Of a stretch of 64,000 bases of DNA, positions 56,798 to 64,000 are shown one piece after another; positions within the stretch are counted from its first letter, which is position 1, and every line of letters starts with the position of its first letter. The stretch is from NCBI GenBank assembly GCA_033721235.1, contig JAWWAY010000003.1, positions 1-64,000 on the forward strand. The letters are read 5' to 3'. Source of the DNA: UBA5078 sp033721235. Its GTDB lineage: Bacteria > Pseudomonadota > Gammaproteobacteria > Pseudomonadales > Pseudohongiellaceae. Below the pieces are notes generated by a model. The model was not told where the DNA came from and made no database searches. It saw nothing but the letters and a program-made list of their open reading frames with translations. The position numbers and the translations under genes were made by a program.

Positions 56798-57433
56798 TTA
56801 GTCCTCTGTCTTGTCCTTAAAGTCACAGATATCTTCTATTAGACAAGAGCCGCATTTGGGCTTTCGCGCTGTGCACACATAGCGCCCGTGAAGAATCAGC
56901 CAGTGATGGGCATCCAGCAAATAGTCTTTGGGGACGAATTTAAGCAAGTTTTTTTCTACTTCCAATACGGTTTTTCCCTTGGCTAAACCCGTTCTATTGG
57001 CTACGCGAAATATATGCGTGTCGACTGCCATGGCCACTTGTCTGAACGCCGTGTTGAGAACCACATTGGCTGTTTTTCGCCCTACACCAGGAAGGGCTTC
57101 TAGCTCTTCTCTATTATCGGGAACCACACTATTGTGTCGCTCCACTAAAGCGGCACAGGTTTTAATAACGTTCTCAGCCTTGGTATTGAATAGGCCGATG
57201 GTTTTGATGTATTGCTTTAAACCGTCAACGCCTAGGGCGAGAATTTTTTCAGGAGTATTGGCGACCTTGTATAGAGGGCCAGTGGCTTTATTCACGCTGA
57301 CGTCAGTCGCTTGCGCTGAAAGAATGACAGATATTAAGAGCTCAAATGTGGAGGTATACGCCAACTCCGTTTGAGGTTGCGGGTTCTGCTGCTTTAGGCG
57401 GCGAAACATTTCTGCTCGGCTTAGCTTGTTCAT
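56798..57433 (-). CDS. nth: Endonuclease III
   Basis: 211 residues, as in E. coli. The helix-hairpin-helix is LPGVGRKTANVVLN with the catalytic Lys in GRKTA, the Asp is in VDTHIFRVANR, and the [4Fe-4S] cluster cysteines are spaced C-X6-C-X2-C-X5-C (CTARKPKCGSCLIEDIC). It removes oxidised pyrimidines from DNA and nicks the strand. It ends the rnf operon, 3 bases after rnfE, a linkage seen in many gammaproteobacteria. Confidence 0.96.
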   Translation of the reverse strand: MNKLSRAEMFRRLKQQNPQPQTELAYTSTFELLISVILSAQATDVSVNKATGPLYKVANTPEKILALGVDGLKQYIKTIGLFNTKAENVIKTCAALVERHNSVVPDNREELEALPGVGRKTANVVLNTAFRQVAMAVDTHIFRVANRTGLAKGKTVLEVEKNLLKFVPKDYLLDAHHWLILHGRYVCTARKPKCGSCLIEDICDFKDKTED

Positions 57434-57436
57434 AAT

Positions 57437-58072
57437 CTATATTCTTCGCGACTCAGTGTACTGGGAGGCCTTGTTATTTCTGATGGCATTGAACAAAGCA
57501 ATGCTCAGACCAAGGATAATAAAAGCGCCGGGGGCAAGCTCGAGAATCTTAAAGCGCCAAGCTTCTCCGAGTAGAGGCAGAAAACTGGGCTCATATAAAT
57601 TAAAAATGGATTCATACCCGCCAAAAATATTACCAGAACCTAGAAGCTCTCTTGCAAAACCTAGCGCAAATAGACTCAGGGTGTAGGTGGCACCAACTCG
57701 GAAACAGCGCAGCAAATCCAGTTTCAAATTGGGCGCTGTCGATGTCTCTAAACAGACTAAATAAATCAGCGATTGACTGGCTAGTAGCGGGATGAAGATG
57801 CCAATATTTCTATCCATTTCATAGAAATTTTGCCGCAGAAATAGTTCGGCAATAGTGGCAATAGAGGCGATGATGACGGCGACCAAGGGTAGTTTTTGGA
57901 GCGTGAAATCGCGGACTGATGCCGCCGATAGCGCGATAGTGCCCAGTAAAGTGATCGCCATTGTCAACAGGCCATAAAACAGGCCAGTGCTGGCTTGGGT
58001 AGTAATGGCGAGCAGGGGGCCTAAACCTAAGAAGTGCAGAAAGGAAGCTTTATGCTTATCGGCAAAAGTCAT
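57437..58072 (-). CDS. rnfE: Rnf electron transport complex subunit E
   Basis: 211 residues with about six TM helices. Family marks are LGLGPLLAITTQASTGLFYG at the N-terminus, the membrane pair LFLRQNFYEMDRNIGIFIPLLASQSLIY, and FARELLGSGNIFG. It is an antiporter-like inner-membrane subunit that, with RnfA, forms the symmetric core carrying a membrane iron-sulfur centre. Its ATG overlaps the TAA of rnfD by one base (TAATG at 58070-58074), so no rnfG can lie between them. Confidence 0.88.
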   Translation of the reverse strand: MTFADKHKASFLHFLGLGPLLAITTQASTGLFYGLLTMAITLLGTIALSAASVRDFTLQKLPLVAVIIASIATIAELFLRQNFYEMDRNIGIFIPLLASQSLIYLVCLETSTAPNLKLDLLRCFRVGATYTLSLFALGFARELLGSGNIFGGYESIFNLYEPSFLPLLGEAWRFKILELAPGAFIILGLSIALFNAIRNNKASQYTESRRI

Positions 58073-59190
58073 TAGGCTTGTTCTCCTTTGCGCGATAGTT
58101 TATCGCGCCAAAACGAGCGTGGTGTTTCGCCGAAAATTCGCGGTCTTAACCCGTAGTCGAGCAATGGCGTAATGCCATTGGCCAGGAGTACAGAAAAAGC
58201 AATGGAGTCCAGGTAGCTGCCCCATACGCGAATACAGTAAATGAAGATGCCGAGCAAAATGCCATAGATTATTTTTCCGGCAGGGCTGGCCGGTGAGCTA
58301 ACGGGGTCGGTGGCGATGAAGAAGGCTCCGATCATTGTCGCAGTGCCAAACAGATGCAAATAGGGAGAGCCATATACGGCTTCGCTGCCCGGTTGGTAGA
58401 AGTAAAACGACAATGCCAAGACTGTCACGATGAGGCTTACGGGAATGTGCCAGGTGATGATGCGCTTGAATAGAAGGAATAAACCTCCGCACAAAAAACC
58501 TAAATTGATCCATTCCCAACCGACATCTGAGCTGCGATCGAATAGGCTCGCTTGCTCTGTCCACTGTCCCGCTATAGCGCTGTGAGCAGCGAGCTTATGA
58601 AACAGCAGGGGGGTTGCTTTTGCGAAACCATCGATCTCGTGATCTAAGCCAATGTCTTGAGTTAGAGACAGAAACGGGAAAGTTAAATTAATACTGATTA
58701 AGAAGGCATCCCAGCTCAGAGGCGAAAACCATTCATAGTCGATAGTGAGTACATTCGGAAGCTGCCAGCCAGTCATCTGTAGTGGAAATGCAGTAAGAAG
58801 TGCCGCGTATCCCACCATTGCGGGGTTGAAAATATTAAGCCCAATACCGCCGTAGACTTGTTTGCCAATGGTGATAGCCAGCATTGCTCCTAGTATGGGT
58901 ATCCACCAAGGGGCGCCCGGTGGGATGGTAAATGCCAACAGTAGGGCTGTCACCAGGGCGCTTCCATCGGATAAAGACTCAGTGATACTGCGTTGTCTTA
59001 TCCGCATGATAAGCGCTTCGCTAGCAAGTGCAGCTCCCATACACAATACGATATTGATGGTAAGGCCCCAGCCAAAGAACCAAGTGGCAGCAGCGTATGC
59101 GGGGGCGCAAGCCAGCAATACGTAGGCCATGGTCTTGGTAATATTATTGCTTCCCTGTAAATGAGGAGAAGACTTTAGAGCCTGCGTCAT
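58072..59190 (-). CDS. rnfD: Rnf electron transport complex subunit D
   Basis: 372 residues with about nine TM helices. GSALVTALLLAFTIPPGAPWWIPILGAMLAITIGKQVYGGIGLNIFNPAMVGYA is the RnfD/NqrB core, split here across residues 76-129. The FMN-attachment region reads DGFAKATPLL, with Thr193 the likely covalent FMN site (the usual form is S-x-A-T; Ala replaces Ser). It carries electrons and couples them to ion movement in the inner membrane. The stop overlaps rnfE's start, and the start overlaps rnfC's end by 4 bases. Confidence 0.9.
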   Translation of the reverse strand: MTQALKSSPHLQGSNNITKTMAYVLLACAPAYAAATWFFGWGLTINIVLCMGAALASEALIMRIRQRSITESLSDGSALVTALLLAFTIPPGAPWWIPILGAMLAITIGKQVYGGIGLNIFNPAMVGYAALLTAFPLQMTGWQLPNVLTIDYEWFSPLSWDAFLISINLTFPFLSLTQDIGLDHEIDGFAKATPLLFHKLAAHSAIAGQWTEQASLFDRSSDVGWEWINLGFLCGGLFLLFKRIITWHIPVSLIVTVLALSFYFYQPGSEAVYGSPYLHLFGTATMIGAFFIATDPVSSPASPAGKIIYGILLGIFIYCIRVWGSYLDSIAFSVLLANGITPLLDYGLRPRIFGETPRSFWRDKLSRKGEQA

Positions 59191-60881
59191 TCTTTCTCCT
59201 CGCTTTTAGGATGGGGTTTATCTGATATCGCAGTGGATTGTTGCTGTTGGGCTTTCTTGGCCCTGGCCCTTGCTAAAGCCGCTTGAATATCCGATTTAGC
59301 TTGATCGGCACTAAGCACGGCGCTCGTCTCGGCAGTGGCGGATGACGGGGCCTTGATCTGCTCGTCATGCAAGTCTGTTTTTATTGGGGCTTGTGGCGCC
59401 TTCGCGCGCATGCGTAGCGCTCTGCTTCGCCTATCAAGCGCGGTGGCTTTTTGTTTGTCTAGTCTCGCCTGATGGTTTTCAAAGCGTTGTTGCCAATGTT
59501 GCGCGCGTGAGGCCATTGCATCCAAGTTCCGAAGCTCGGCTTTCTCGGCTCGATAATATTGAACGAGAGGAATATGGCTAGGGCAGACATAATTGCAGGC
59601 GCCACACTCGATGCAATCTTGGAGACCACCTGCGCGAGCCTGCTCATGCGCGCCTTGCTGGCTCGCAAGTAGTAACTGTTGAGGTAATAGATAAGCGGGG
59701 CACACTTGGGCGCAAAAACCACAACGAATACAGTCTTGCTCAGGCTTGAGTAGAGTCTGTGATTGAGATGCAATGATGCAGTTCGTTGTTGCGTTTACGG
59801 GGCATAGTTCATTGGCTAGCTCTACTCCCATTAAAGGGCCGCCGAAGATTAAAGACTTGGTTTTTTCTAAGGCGTTTTCGTCACAGAACTCTAAGGCATC
59901 GACTACGGGTGTGCCCAGTAGAACCTCGACGTTGCATGATGCTAGCGCGTCGCCGGTAATGGTGGTAATGCGGGACACCAGGGGGCGGCCGAGACATATA
60001 GCCTCAAAAATCGCATAGCTTGTTGCCACGTTCTGGCAATGAACGCCGATACTGGCGGGCAATTGTCCTCTGGCTAACTCCTTATCACATAGCGCCTTGA
60101 TTAATTGCTGCTCGGAGCCAGAGGGGTAGCGCGTGGGTAATATCACCACTTCAATATCGCTACCTTCTACCGCGCTCAATAGCTGTTTTATGGCAGCGTC
60201 TTTGCTGTCTTCAATAGCGACTAAGCAGGTTTTCGCATGCAGGATATATTGTAGAATTTTAATGCCTTCCACGACCTGCGTCGCTCTTTCTTGGAGCAGT
60301 GCCTCATCGGCAGCGATACTGGGCTCGCACTCCATAGCGTTGATGATAAGAGTGTCAATATTGTGCTGGGTAGCGCTGTGTAGCTTTTGGTGGCAGGGGA
60401 ACCCAGCGCCGCCGAGTCCAGTGATTCCAGCCTCAGCGATCAGCTCGATGAGTGCATAGGGAGAGCGCTCGTTGAAGTTCTCGCTCGCTCTATCGCTAAT
60501 GCTAGGGTGCCAGCGGTCCATGCCGTCGGTGTTAATCACGATGCAAGGTGCATATAGGCCTGCTGGGTTGGCGTAAGGCCGATCTTCGATTGTCGCTACG
60601 GTACCAGAGCTGGGCGCGTGAATATTAAAACCATCGAGGCTAGCAATGACTTGCCCCTTTAGAACAGCCTCTCCTTCTTTAACAACAGGTTCTAGGGTGA
60701 GTGACTGATACACCCTTAGAGGGAGCACTAGCTCCTTAGCAAGCGGCAGCTTCTGAATCGCTTTTGATAGAGAGTCAGATTTATTGATAGGTGGCGTGAT
60801 GCCTCTGCGCAAAGGGCGCGTCTTCCTTGTATACCCGGCTTGATTGCGTAGTCGGCGTGATAGTCGTATCAATGAGTTCAT
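59187..60881 (-). CDS. rnfC: Rnf electron transport complex subunit C
   Basis: 564 residues. Residues about 20-380 are the NADH/FMN-binding NuoF-like part, with GGAGFPCHQKL and IINAMECEPSIAADE. Two [4Fe-4S] ferredoxin motifs follow: CIRCGFCAQVCPAYLLP and CIECGACNYVCPSHIPL. The last 90 residues are an Ala/Lys/Gln-rich helical extension, common in gammaproteobacterial RnfC. It is a peripheral subunit on the cytoplasmic side, oxidising NADH or passing electrons to ferredoxin. Its ATG overlaps the rnfB stop by 4 bases. Confidence 0.93.
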   Translation of the reverse strand: MNSLIRLSRRLRNQAGYTRKTRPLRRGITPPINKSDSLSKAIQKLPLAKELVLPLRVYQSLTLEPVVKEGEAVLKGQVIASLDGFNIHAPSSGTVATIEDRPYANPAGLYAPCIVINTDGMDRWHPSISDRASENFNERSPYALIELIAEAGITGLGGAGFPCHQKLHSATQHNIDTLIINAMECEPSIAADEALLQERATQVVEGIKILQYILHAKTCLVAIEDSKDAAIKQLLSAVEGSDIEVVILPTRYPSGSEQQLIKALCDKELARGQLPASIGVHCQNVATSYAIFEAICLGRPLVSRITTITGDALASCNVEVLLGTPVVDALEFCDENALEKTKSLIFGGPLMGVELANELCPVNATTNCIIASQSQTLLKPEQDCIRCGFCAQVCPAYLLPQQLLLASQQGAHEQARAGGLQDCIECGACNYVCPSHIPLVQYYRAEKAELRNLDAMASRAQHWQQRFENHQARLDKQKATALDRRSRALRMRAKAPQAPIKTDLHDEQIKAPSSATAETSAVLSADQAKSDIQAALARARAKKAQQQQSTAISDKPHPKSEEKE

Positions 60882-61489
60882 CGTGGCTGCCCCTTTGTCG
60901 CATCGCCAATACTAGGTGCAGTTTGCGGCCATATGATTGTTGTGGGAGAACCTGGCTTGCGCCACTGACTAATGCTTGCCGGACTCTGTGCTGGAATCAT
61001 GTCGATGCAGTCGACAGGACAGGGTTCCACACATAGGTCGCAACCTGTGCACTCCGATACGATGACGGTATGCATGCGCTTAGAGGCACCTAGAATTGCG
61101 TCAACCGGACAGGCCTGAATACATTTGGTACAGCCAATGCAATCGGCTTCGCGAATATAGGCAATTTTGCGCTCTGACTCTACGCCGTGGATAGGATCTA
61201 GTGGAACACTCTCGCGAGCTAGCAAATTGGAAAGTCTATTAATGGTGGCCGCTCCGCCAGGAGGACATTTATTTATGGCCTCTCCCTGACTCAGTGCCTG
61301 CGCGTAGGGGCGGCAACCCGAATAGCCACATTGACCACATTGGGTTTGGGGGAGCACCCCATTTATTCGCTCTATCCATTGCTCTTGTGCCTTGCCATCG
61401 ACTTTTAGCAATTTAGCTAGGCGAAGGATGCCTAAACTCAAAAGACTTAGCACCGCGACAACGATAAAGAGGGAAAGCAGCTGCGCCAT
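60878..61489 (-). CDS. rnfB: Rnf electron transport complex subunit B
   Basis: 203 residues. An N-terminal TM helix (about 4-24) is followed by a Fe-S domain with CGQCGYSGCRPYAQAL and a downstream Cys (KCPPGG), then a two-cluster ferredoxin domain: CIGCTKCIQACPVDAI and CTGCDLCVEPCPVDCI. It exchanges electrons with ferredoxin or NADH-derived carriers at the cytoplasmic face. The start overlaps the rnfA stop by one base, and the end overlaps rnfC by 4. Confidence 0.95.
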   Translation of the reverse strand: MAQLLSLFIVVAVLSLLSLGILRLAKLLKVDGKAQEQWIERINGVLPQTQCGQCGYSGCRPYAQALSQGEAINKCPPGGAATINRLSNLLARESVPLDPIHGVESERKIAYIREADCIGCTKCIQACPVDAILGASKRMHTVIVSECTGCDLCVEPCPVDCIDMIPAQSPASISQWRKPGSPTTIIWPQTAPSIGDATKGQPR

Positions 61490-62070
61490 TACACAATTCC
61501 TACGAAACCGAGAAAGCCAAGGGCAAGAAGGCCCGCGCTTATGATTGCGATGGCTGAGCCCTGGAAGGGAGCTGGGATGCGTGGGTCGCTCAATTTGATG
61601 CGCATGGCACTAAGTAGCACCATCACGATTAAAAACCCAAGGCCAGCGCCGAGCGCCTGCGCTAGGGTGATGAGAAAATCACTGTTTCGCTCTAAGCTGA
61701 TCAGCGTGCTTCCCAGCACACAGGTGTTGATGGCGATCATCAGCATGCTTGATTTGAGCGGCAGATAGCTGGACTGGTGCAAGCGCTGCCAAATAGCATC
61801 TAGTAGGACTACCAGTAAGCTATTGATAAGCATGAACATGACGAGATAGAGATAGGTCGTGGCAGTAGGCACAAGTAGGGCGTGATAGAGCAGGTAATTC
61901 AGTGCGCCGCTGCCTACTATGATTAGAAGATTAGCAATGCCAAAGGCGATAGCGGGTTCTAACTTGCTCCCCAAAGGAAGAGAGTAAACAGTCGATGCGC
62001 CCAAAAACTGCACGAGCACATAGTTATTAGCCAGTGCTGCTGCCACTATTATGACGATAAATTCGGTCAC
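61489..62070 (-). CDS. rnfA: Rnf electron transport complex subunit A
   Basis: 193 residues, six TM helices. The opening FIVIIVAAALANNYVLVQFLG and the loop NTCVLGSTLISLERN are diagnostic; the Cys of VLVQFLG/NTCVLG pairs with RnfE. First gene of the operon. Upstream, about 130 bases separate it from the divergent MscS gene; I see no clear promoter hexamers. Confidence 0.93.
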   Translation of the reverse strand: MTEFIVIIVAAALANNYVLVQFLGASTVYSLPLGSKLEPAIAFGIANLLIIVGSGALNYLLYHALLVPTATTYLYLVMFMLINSLLVVLLDAIWQRLHQSSYLPLKSSMLMIAINTCVLGSTLISLERNSDFLITLAQALGAGLGFLIVMVLLSAMRIKLSDPRIPAPFQGSAIAIISAGLLALGFLGFVGIV

Positions 62071-62204
62071 TAAAATTATACCCTCCTATCACAAGGGCGG
62101 CATTCTATCACGGCTAGCAGGGTCGCAGGAGTCACTCGAATACAAAAGGGCAGTGGGCGATGCGAGGGTTTTTGCGGTATGCTCTTCGCAGGTAGAAACA
62201 TAGG

Positions 62205-63518
62205 ATGCGAATGAAGATGTCAGAGGCGATCATTAACTGGTTTAACTATTGGCTAGCTCAGGCAAGTACTGCGCAATTCTGGTGGCAACTCATAGTGTTT
62301 TTTGTGGCGGGCTTAGGGGCTTCGGCACTCAATGCGCGTGTACAGATACTGTTGGAGACTCACAATACTCAAAGCTCGGGCCTACGTCATTTGGCTATTC
62401 GCAGTGCCCAGCGGCTCCAGTGGCCGCTTAGCGCCCTGTTGCTTCTAGTATCTGGGCGCGCAGTTCTCCAGTGGTATGAAGTGCCTGTGATACTGCTCGA
62501 TATTGCGGTTCCTATTTTAGTGGCTCTCGCGGTGGTGCGCCTAAGCGTGTATGTGCTGCGCAAGGCATTCACGGTAAACCCACTGCTTAAATCCTCCGAA
62601 CATGTGCTGGCATTTATGGTGTGGGGGCTGGTAATACTTCACCTACTTGGCTGGCTACCCGGCATCTTAACCGTGCTCGACGGCTTTGCGGTCGAGATAG
62701 GCGAGTCGCGCTTCTCGGTATTGTCGGTCATCAAGCTTCTCATGATTGTAGCCATTGCCTTTACGCTTGCGATTTGGCTATCAGAAGTCATTAGTCGCCA
62801 ACTACGAAAATCGGCAGGTATCTCGCTCAGTATGCAGGTGGGAATTAATAAGTTCAGCCGTTTCTTATTGATAACCTTAGCCTTTTTGATGGCACTCAAT
62901 GCGGTGGGTATCGACTTGAGTTCGCTGGCTATTTTCGGTGGTGCGCTCGGTGTTGGCTTAGGTTTTGGCTTGCAGCGAATCGCCTCAAATTTTATCAGTG
63001 GCTTTATCCTAGTATTCGATCGCTCTATTAAGCCCGGGGACGTTATTACGGTAGGGAGCAAATTCGGCTGGGTGCAGGAGCTTAATTCGCGCTATGTGGT
63101 TGTGCGTAATAGGGATGGGGTGGATACGCTGATTCCTAATGAGAATCTCATTACCTCTGAAGTGATTAACTGGTCTTATCTCGATCGCAATGTGCGTTTA
63201 ACTTTGTCGGTACAGATTAGTTACGATGACGACCCCGAGGCAGCAATGGCTATCATGCTGGGTTGTGCTCACGCATCGCCGCGAGTGATTAATGAGCCTG
63301 AACCCGTCGTGCGGCTAATGCAATTTGCCGATAGCGGGATCGAACTGCAAATGCGCGTCTGGATAGCAGACCCCGAGAACGGTTTTGCCAACGTCACCTC
63401 TGATATCAATGTGGCGATTTGGCGGGCGTTTAAAGAGTCCGGTATTACCATTCCTTACCCACAACGCGACCTGCATATCAAGAGCATGCCAGATAAAGGA
63501 ATCTCCATAGGTGACTAG
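62205..63518 (+). CDS. MscS family mechanosensitive channel
   Basis: 437 residues from 62205; in-frame ATGs at 62211 and 62217 are also possible, 62211 being best placed after AGGA. About five TM helices precede the pore helix FGGALGVGLGFGLQRIASNFISGFILVFDRSIKPGDVI, which has the Ala/Gly packing and the MscS beta-domain start; NREGVD-like RDGVDTLIPNENLITSEVINWSY and the C-terminal DISTSVNVAIWRAFKESGI-type alpha/beta end follow. It relieves turgor on osmotic downshock at the inner membrane. The long N-terminal part separates it from E. coli MscS (286 aa). Confidence 0.92.
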   Translation: MRMKMSEAIINWFNYWLAQASTAQFWWQLIVFFVAGLGASALNARVQILLETHNTQSSGLRHLAIRSAQRLQWPLSALLLLVSGRAVLQWYEVPVILLDIAVPILVALAVVRLSVYVLRKAFTVNPLLKSSEHVLAFMVWGLVILHLLGWLPGILTVLDGFAVEIGESRFSVLSVIKLLMIVAIAFTLAIWLSEVISRQLRKSAGISLSMQVGINKFSRFLLITLAFLMALNAVGIDLSSLAIFGGALGVGLGFGLQRIASNFISGFILVFDRSIKPGDVITVGSKFGWVQELNSRYVVVRNRDGVDTLIPNENLITSEVINWSYLDRNVRLTLSVQISYDDDPEAAMAIMLGCAHASPRVINEPEPVVRLMQFADSGIELQMRVWIADPENGFANVTSDINVAIWRAFKESGITIPYPQRDLHIKSMPDKGISIGD

Positions 63519-63549
63519 ATACTCACCCTGTGTGCAAAGGAGTCTATAA

Positions 63550-63918
63550 GTGCTTGAGCCTCATTACCACGTGGCGTGCCAGGTTAGGGTGCGGCTAGGA
63601 GAGAATATCGCTCTAGGACCAGGCAAAACGGAGTTGTTGGCCGCCATCGCAAAGGCTGGGTCGATCTCCGCAGCGGCTCGCTCGATGGGTATGAGTTACC
63701 GTCGTGCCTGGCTGCTGGTGGAGACTATGAATAACTGCTTTGAGGTTCCTCTAGTGGAGACGGCGACGGGTGGTAAAGCAGGAGGCGGTGCTCAACTTAG
63801 TGAAGCTGGGCGCTCTGTGTTGCAAGGCTATCGGCAAATGATGGAGAAGGTGGATGCTTTGGCGCAATCGGAGCTAGAGCAGCTGCTTGCGCAAAACCCT
63901 CTTAAGTCCTCCTCCTGA
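63550..63918 (+). CDS. ModE-like winged-helix regulator lacking the molybdate domain
   Basis: 122 residues from GTG 63550, 7 bases after AAGGAG (63537-63542). The winged-helix domain reads GPGKTELLAAIAKAGSISAAARSMGMSYRRAWLLVETMNNCF, with the LysR-like HTH found in ModE, and ETATGGKAGGGAQLSEAG, the ModE wing. There is no C-terminal TOBE/Mop domain, so it cannot bind molybdate as E. coli ModE does. Short ModE-like proteins can still control molybdenum uptake or Mo-enzyme genes. No mod transport gene is seen before the window ends. Confidence 0.88.
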   Translation: MLEPHYHVACQVRVRLGENIALGPGKTELLAAIAKAGSISAAARSMGMSYRRAWLLVETMNNCFEVPLVETATGGKAGGGAQLSEAGRSVLQGYRQMMEKVDALAQSELEQLLAQNPLKSSS

Positions 63919-64000
63919 GAGTCTCTAAGCTAAAACTCCACGCTTTTGAGTGTCCTCAAGGGCTGAAATTCCCTTCTATTTAGAGTATTATCGGCCCCCT

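Overview
The window is a 64 kb chromosomal segment of a Gram-negative gammaproteobacterium, by eye close to 50% GC and densely coded. It has Rnf, MotY, PilU, class Ia NrdAB with two ATP cones, RNase T, exonuclease I and DinG. From memory, the order argG-motY-pyrC-rnt-(gap)-grxD-argF resembles the Pseudomonas aeruginosa chromosome. The secreted mannanase-like enzyme, PQQ dehydrogenases and voltage-gated channel suggest a free-living, probably marine relative of Pseudomonadales/Cellvibrionales. This placement is an inference. I see no rRNA, tRNA, CRISPR array, prophage or insertion sequence.

Layout. 1-16 kb is the accessory part. It holds the end of a GMC oxidoreductase, two GSTs, a secreted GH5 enzyme, a Tat-exported carboxylesterase with a broken frame, an ion channel, a divergent Fur-type promoter between a PiuC-like hydroxylase and a helical lipoprotein, a secreted LRR protein, CorA, and two PQQ beta-propeller proteins (one interrupted by an in-frame TAG). 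16-28 kb carries DUF1059, an unknown protein, MAPEG, MATE, XdhC, pyrophosphatase, a VOC protein, and the reverse-strand run pyrB-pilU-mtfA-rsuA-rsmC. 28-34 kb is a forward block: sbcB, an MsbA-type exporter, an acyltransferase and a sulfotransferase. 34-47 kb has aroA, a DUF349 protein, dinG, a cyclophilin, a MobA/MocA-like transferase and nrdAB behind a well-marked control region. 47-56 kb has a GGDEF-EAL protein, argF, grxD, rnt, pyrC, motY and argG. 56-64 kb has an epimerase, nth, an rnf operon (A-B-C-D-E, no rnfG), an MscS channel and a ModE-like regulator.

How it fits together. Pyrimidine (pyrB, pyrC), arginine (argF, argG) and deoxynucleotide (nrdAB) synthesis make up the housekeeping core. 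The front end looks like a peripheral oxidation module: PQQ alcohol dehydrogenase, a PVA-dehydrogenase-like cytochrome, esterase and GMC enzyme. XdhC, the MocA-like protein and the ModE-like regulator point to a molybdenum hydroxylase encoded elsewhere.

Most notable points: an esterase frameshift explained exactly by a 13-bp tandem duplication; a single amber codon inside an otherwise intact cytochrome-PQQ gene; a bacterial channel with the acidic filter TFEDWTD; a Fur box over the -35 of a well-formed promoter; DnaA and NrdR boxes around a candidate nrdA promoter; an rnf operon with no room for rnfG; and a duplicated non-LRR module ending the LRR protein.
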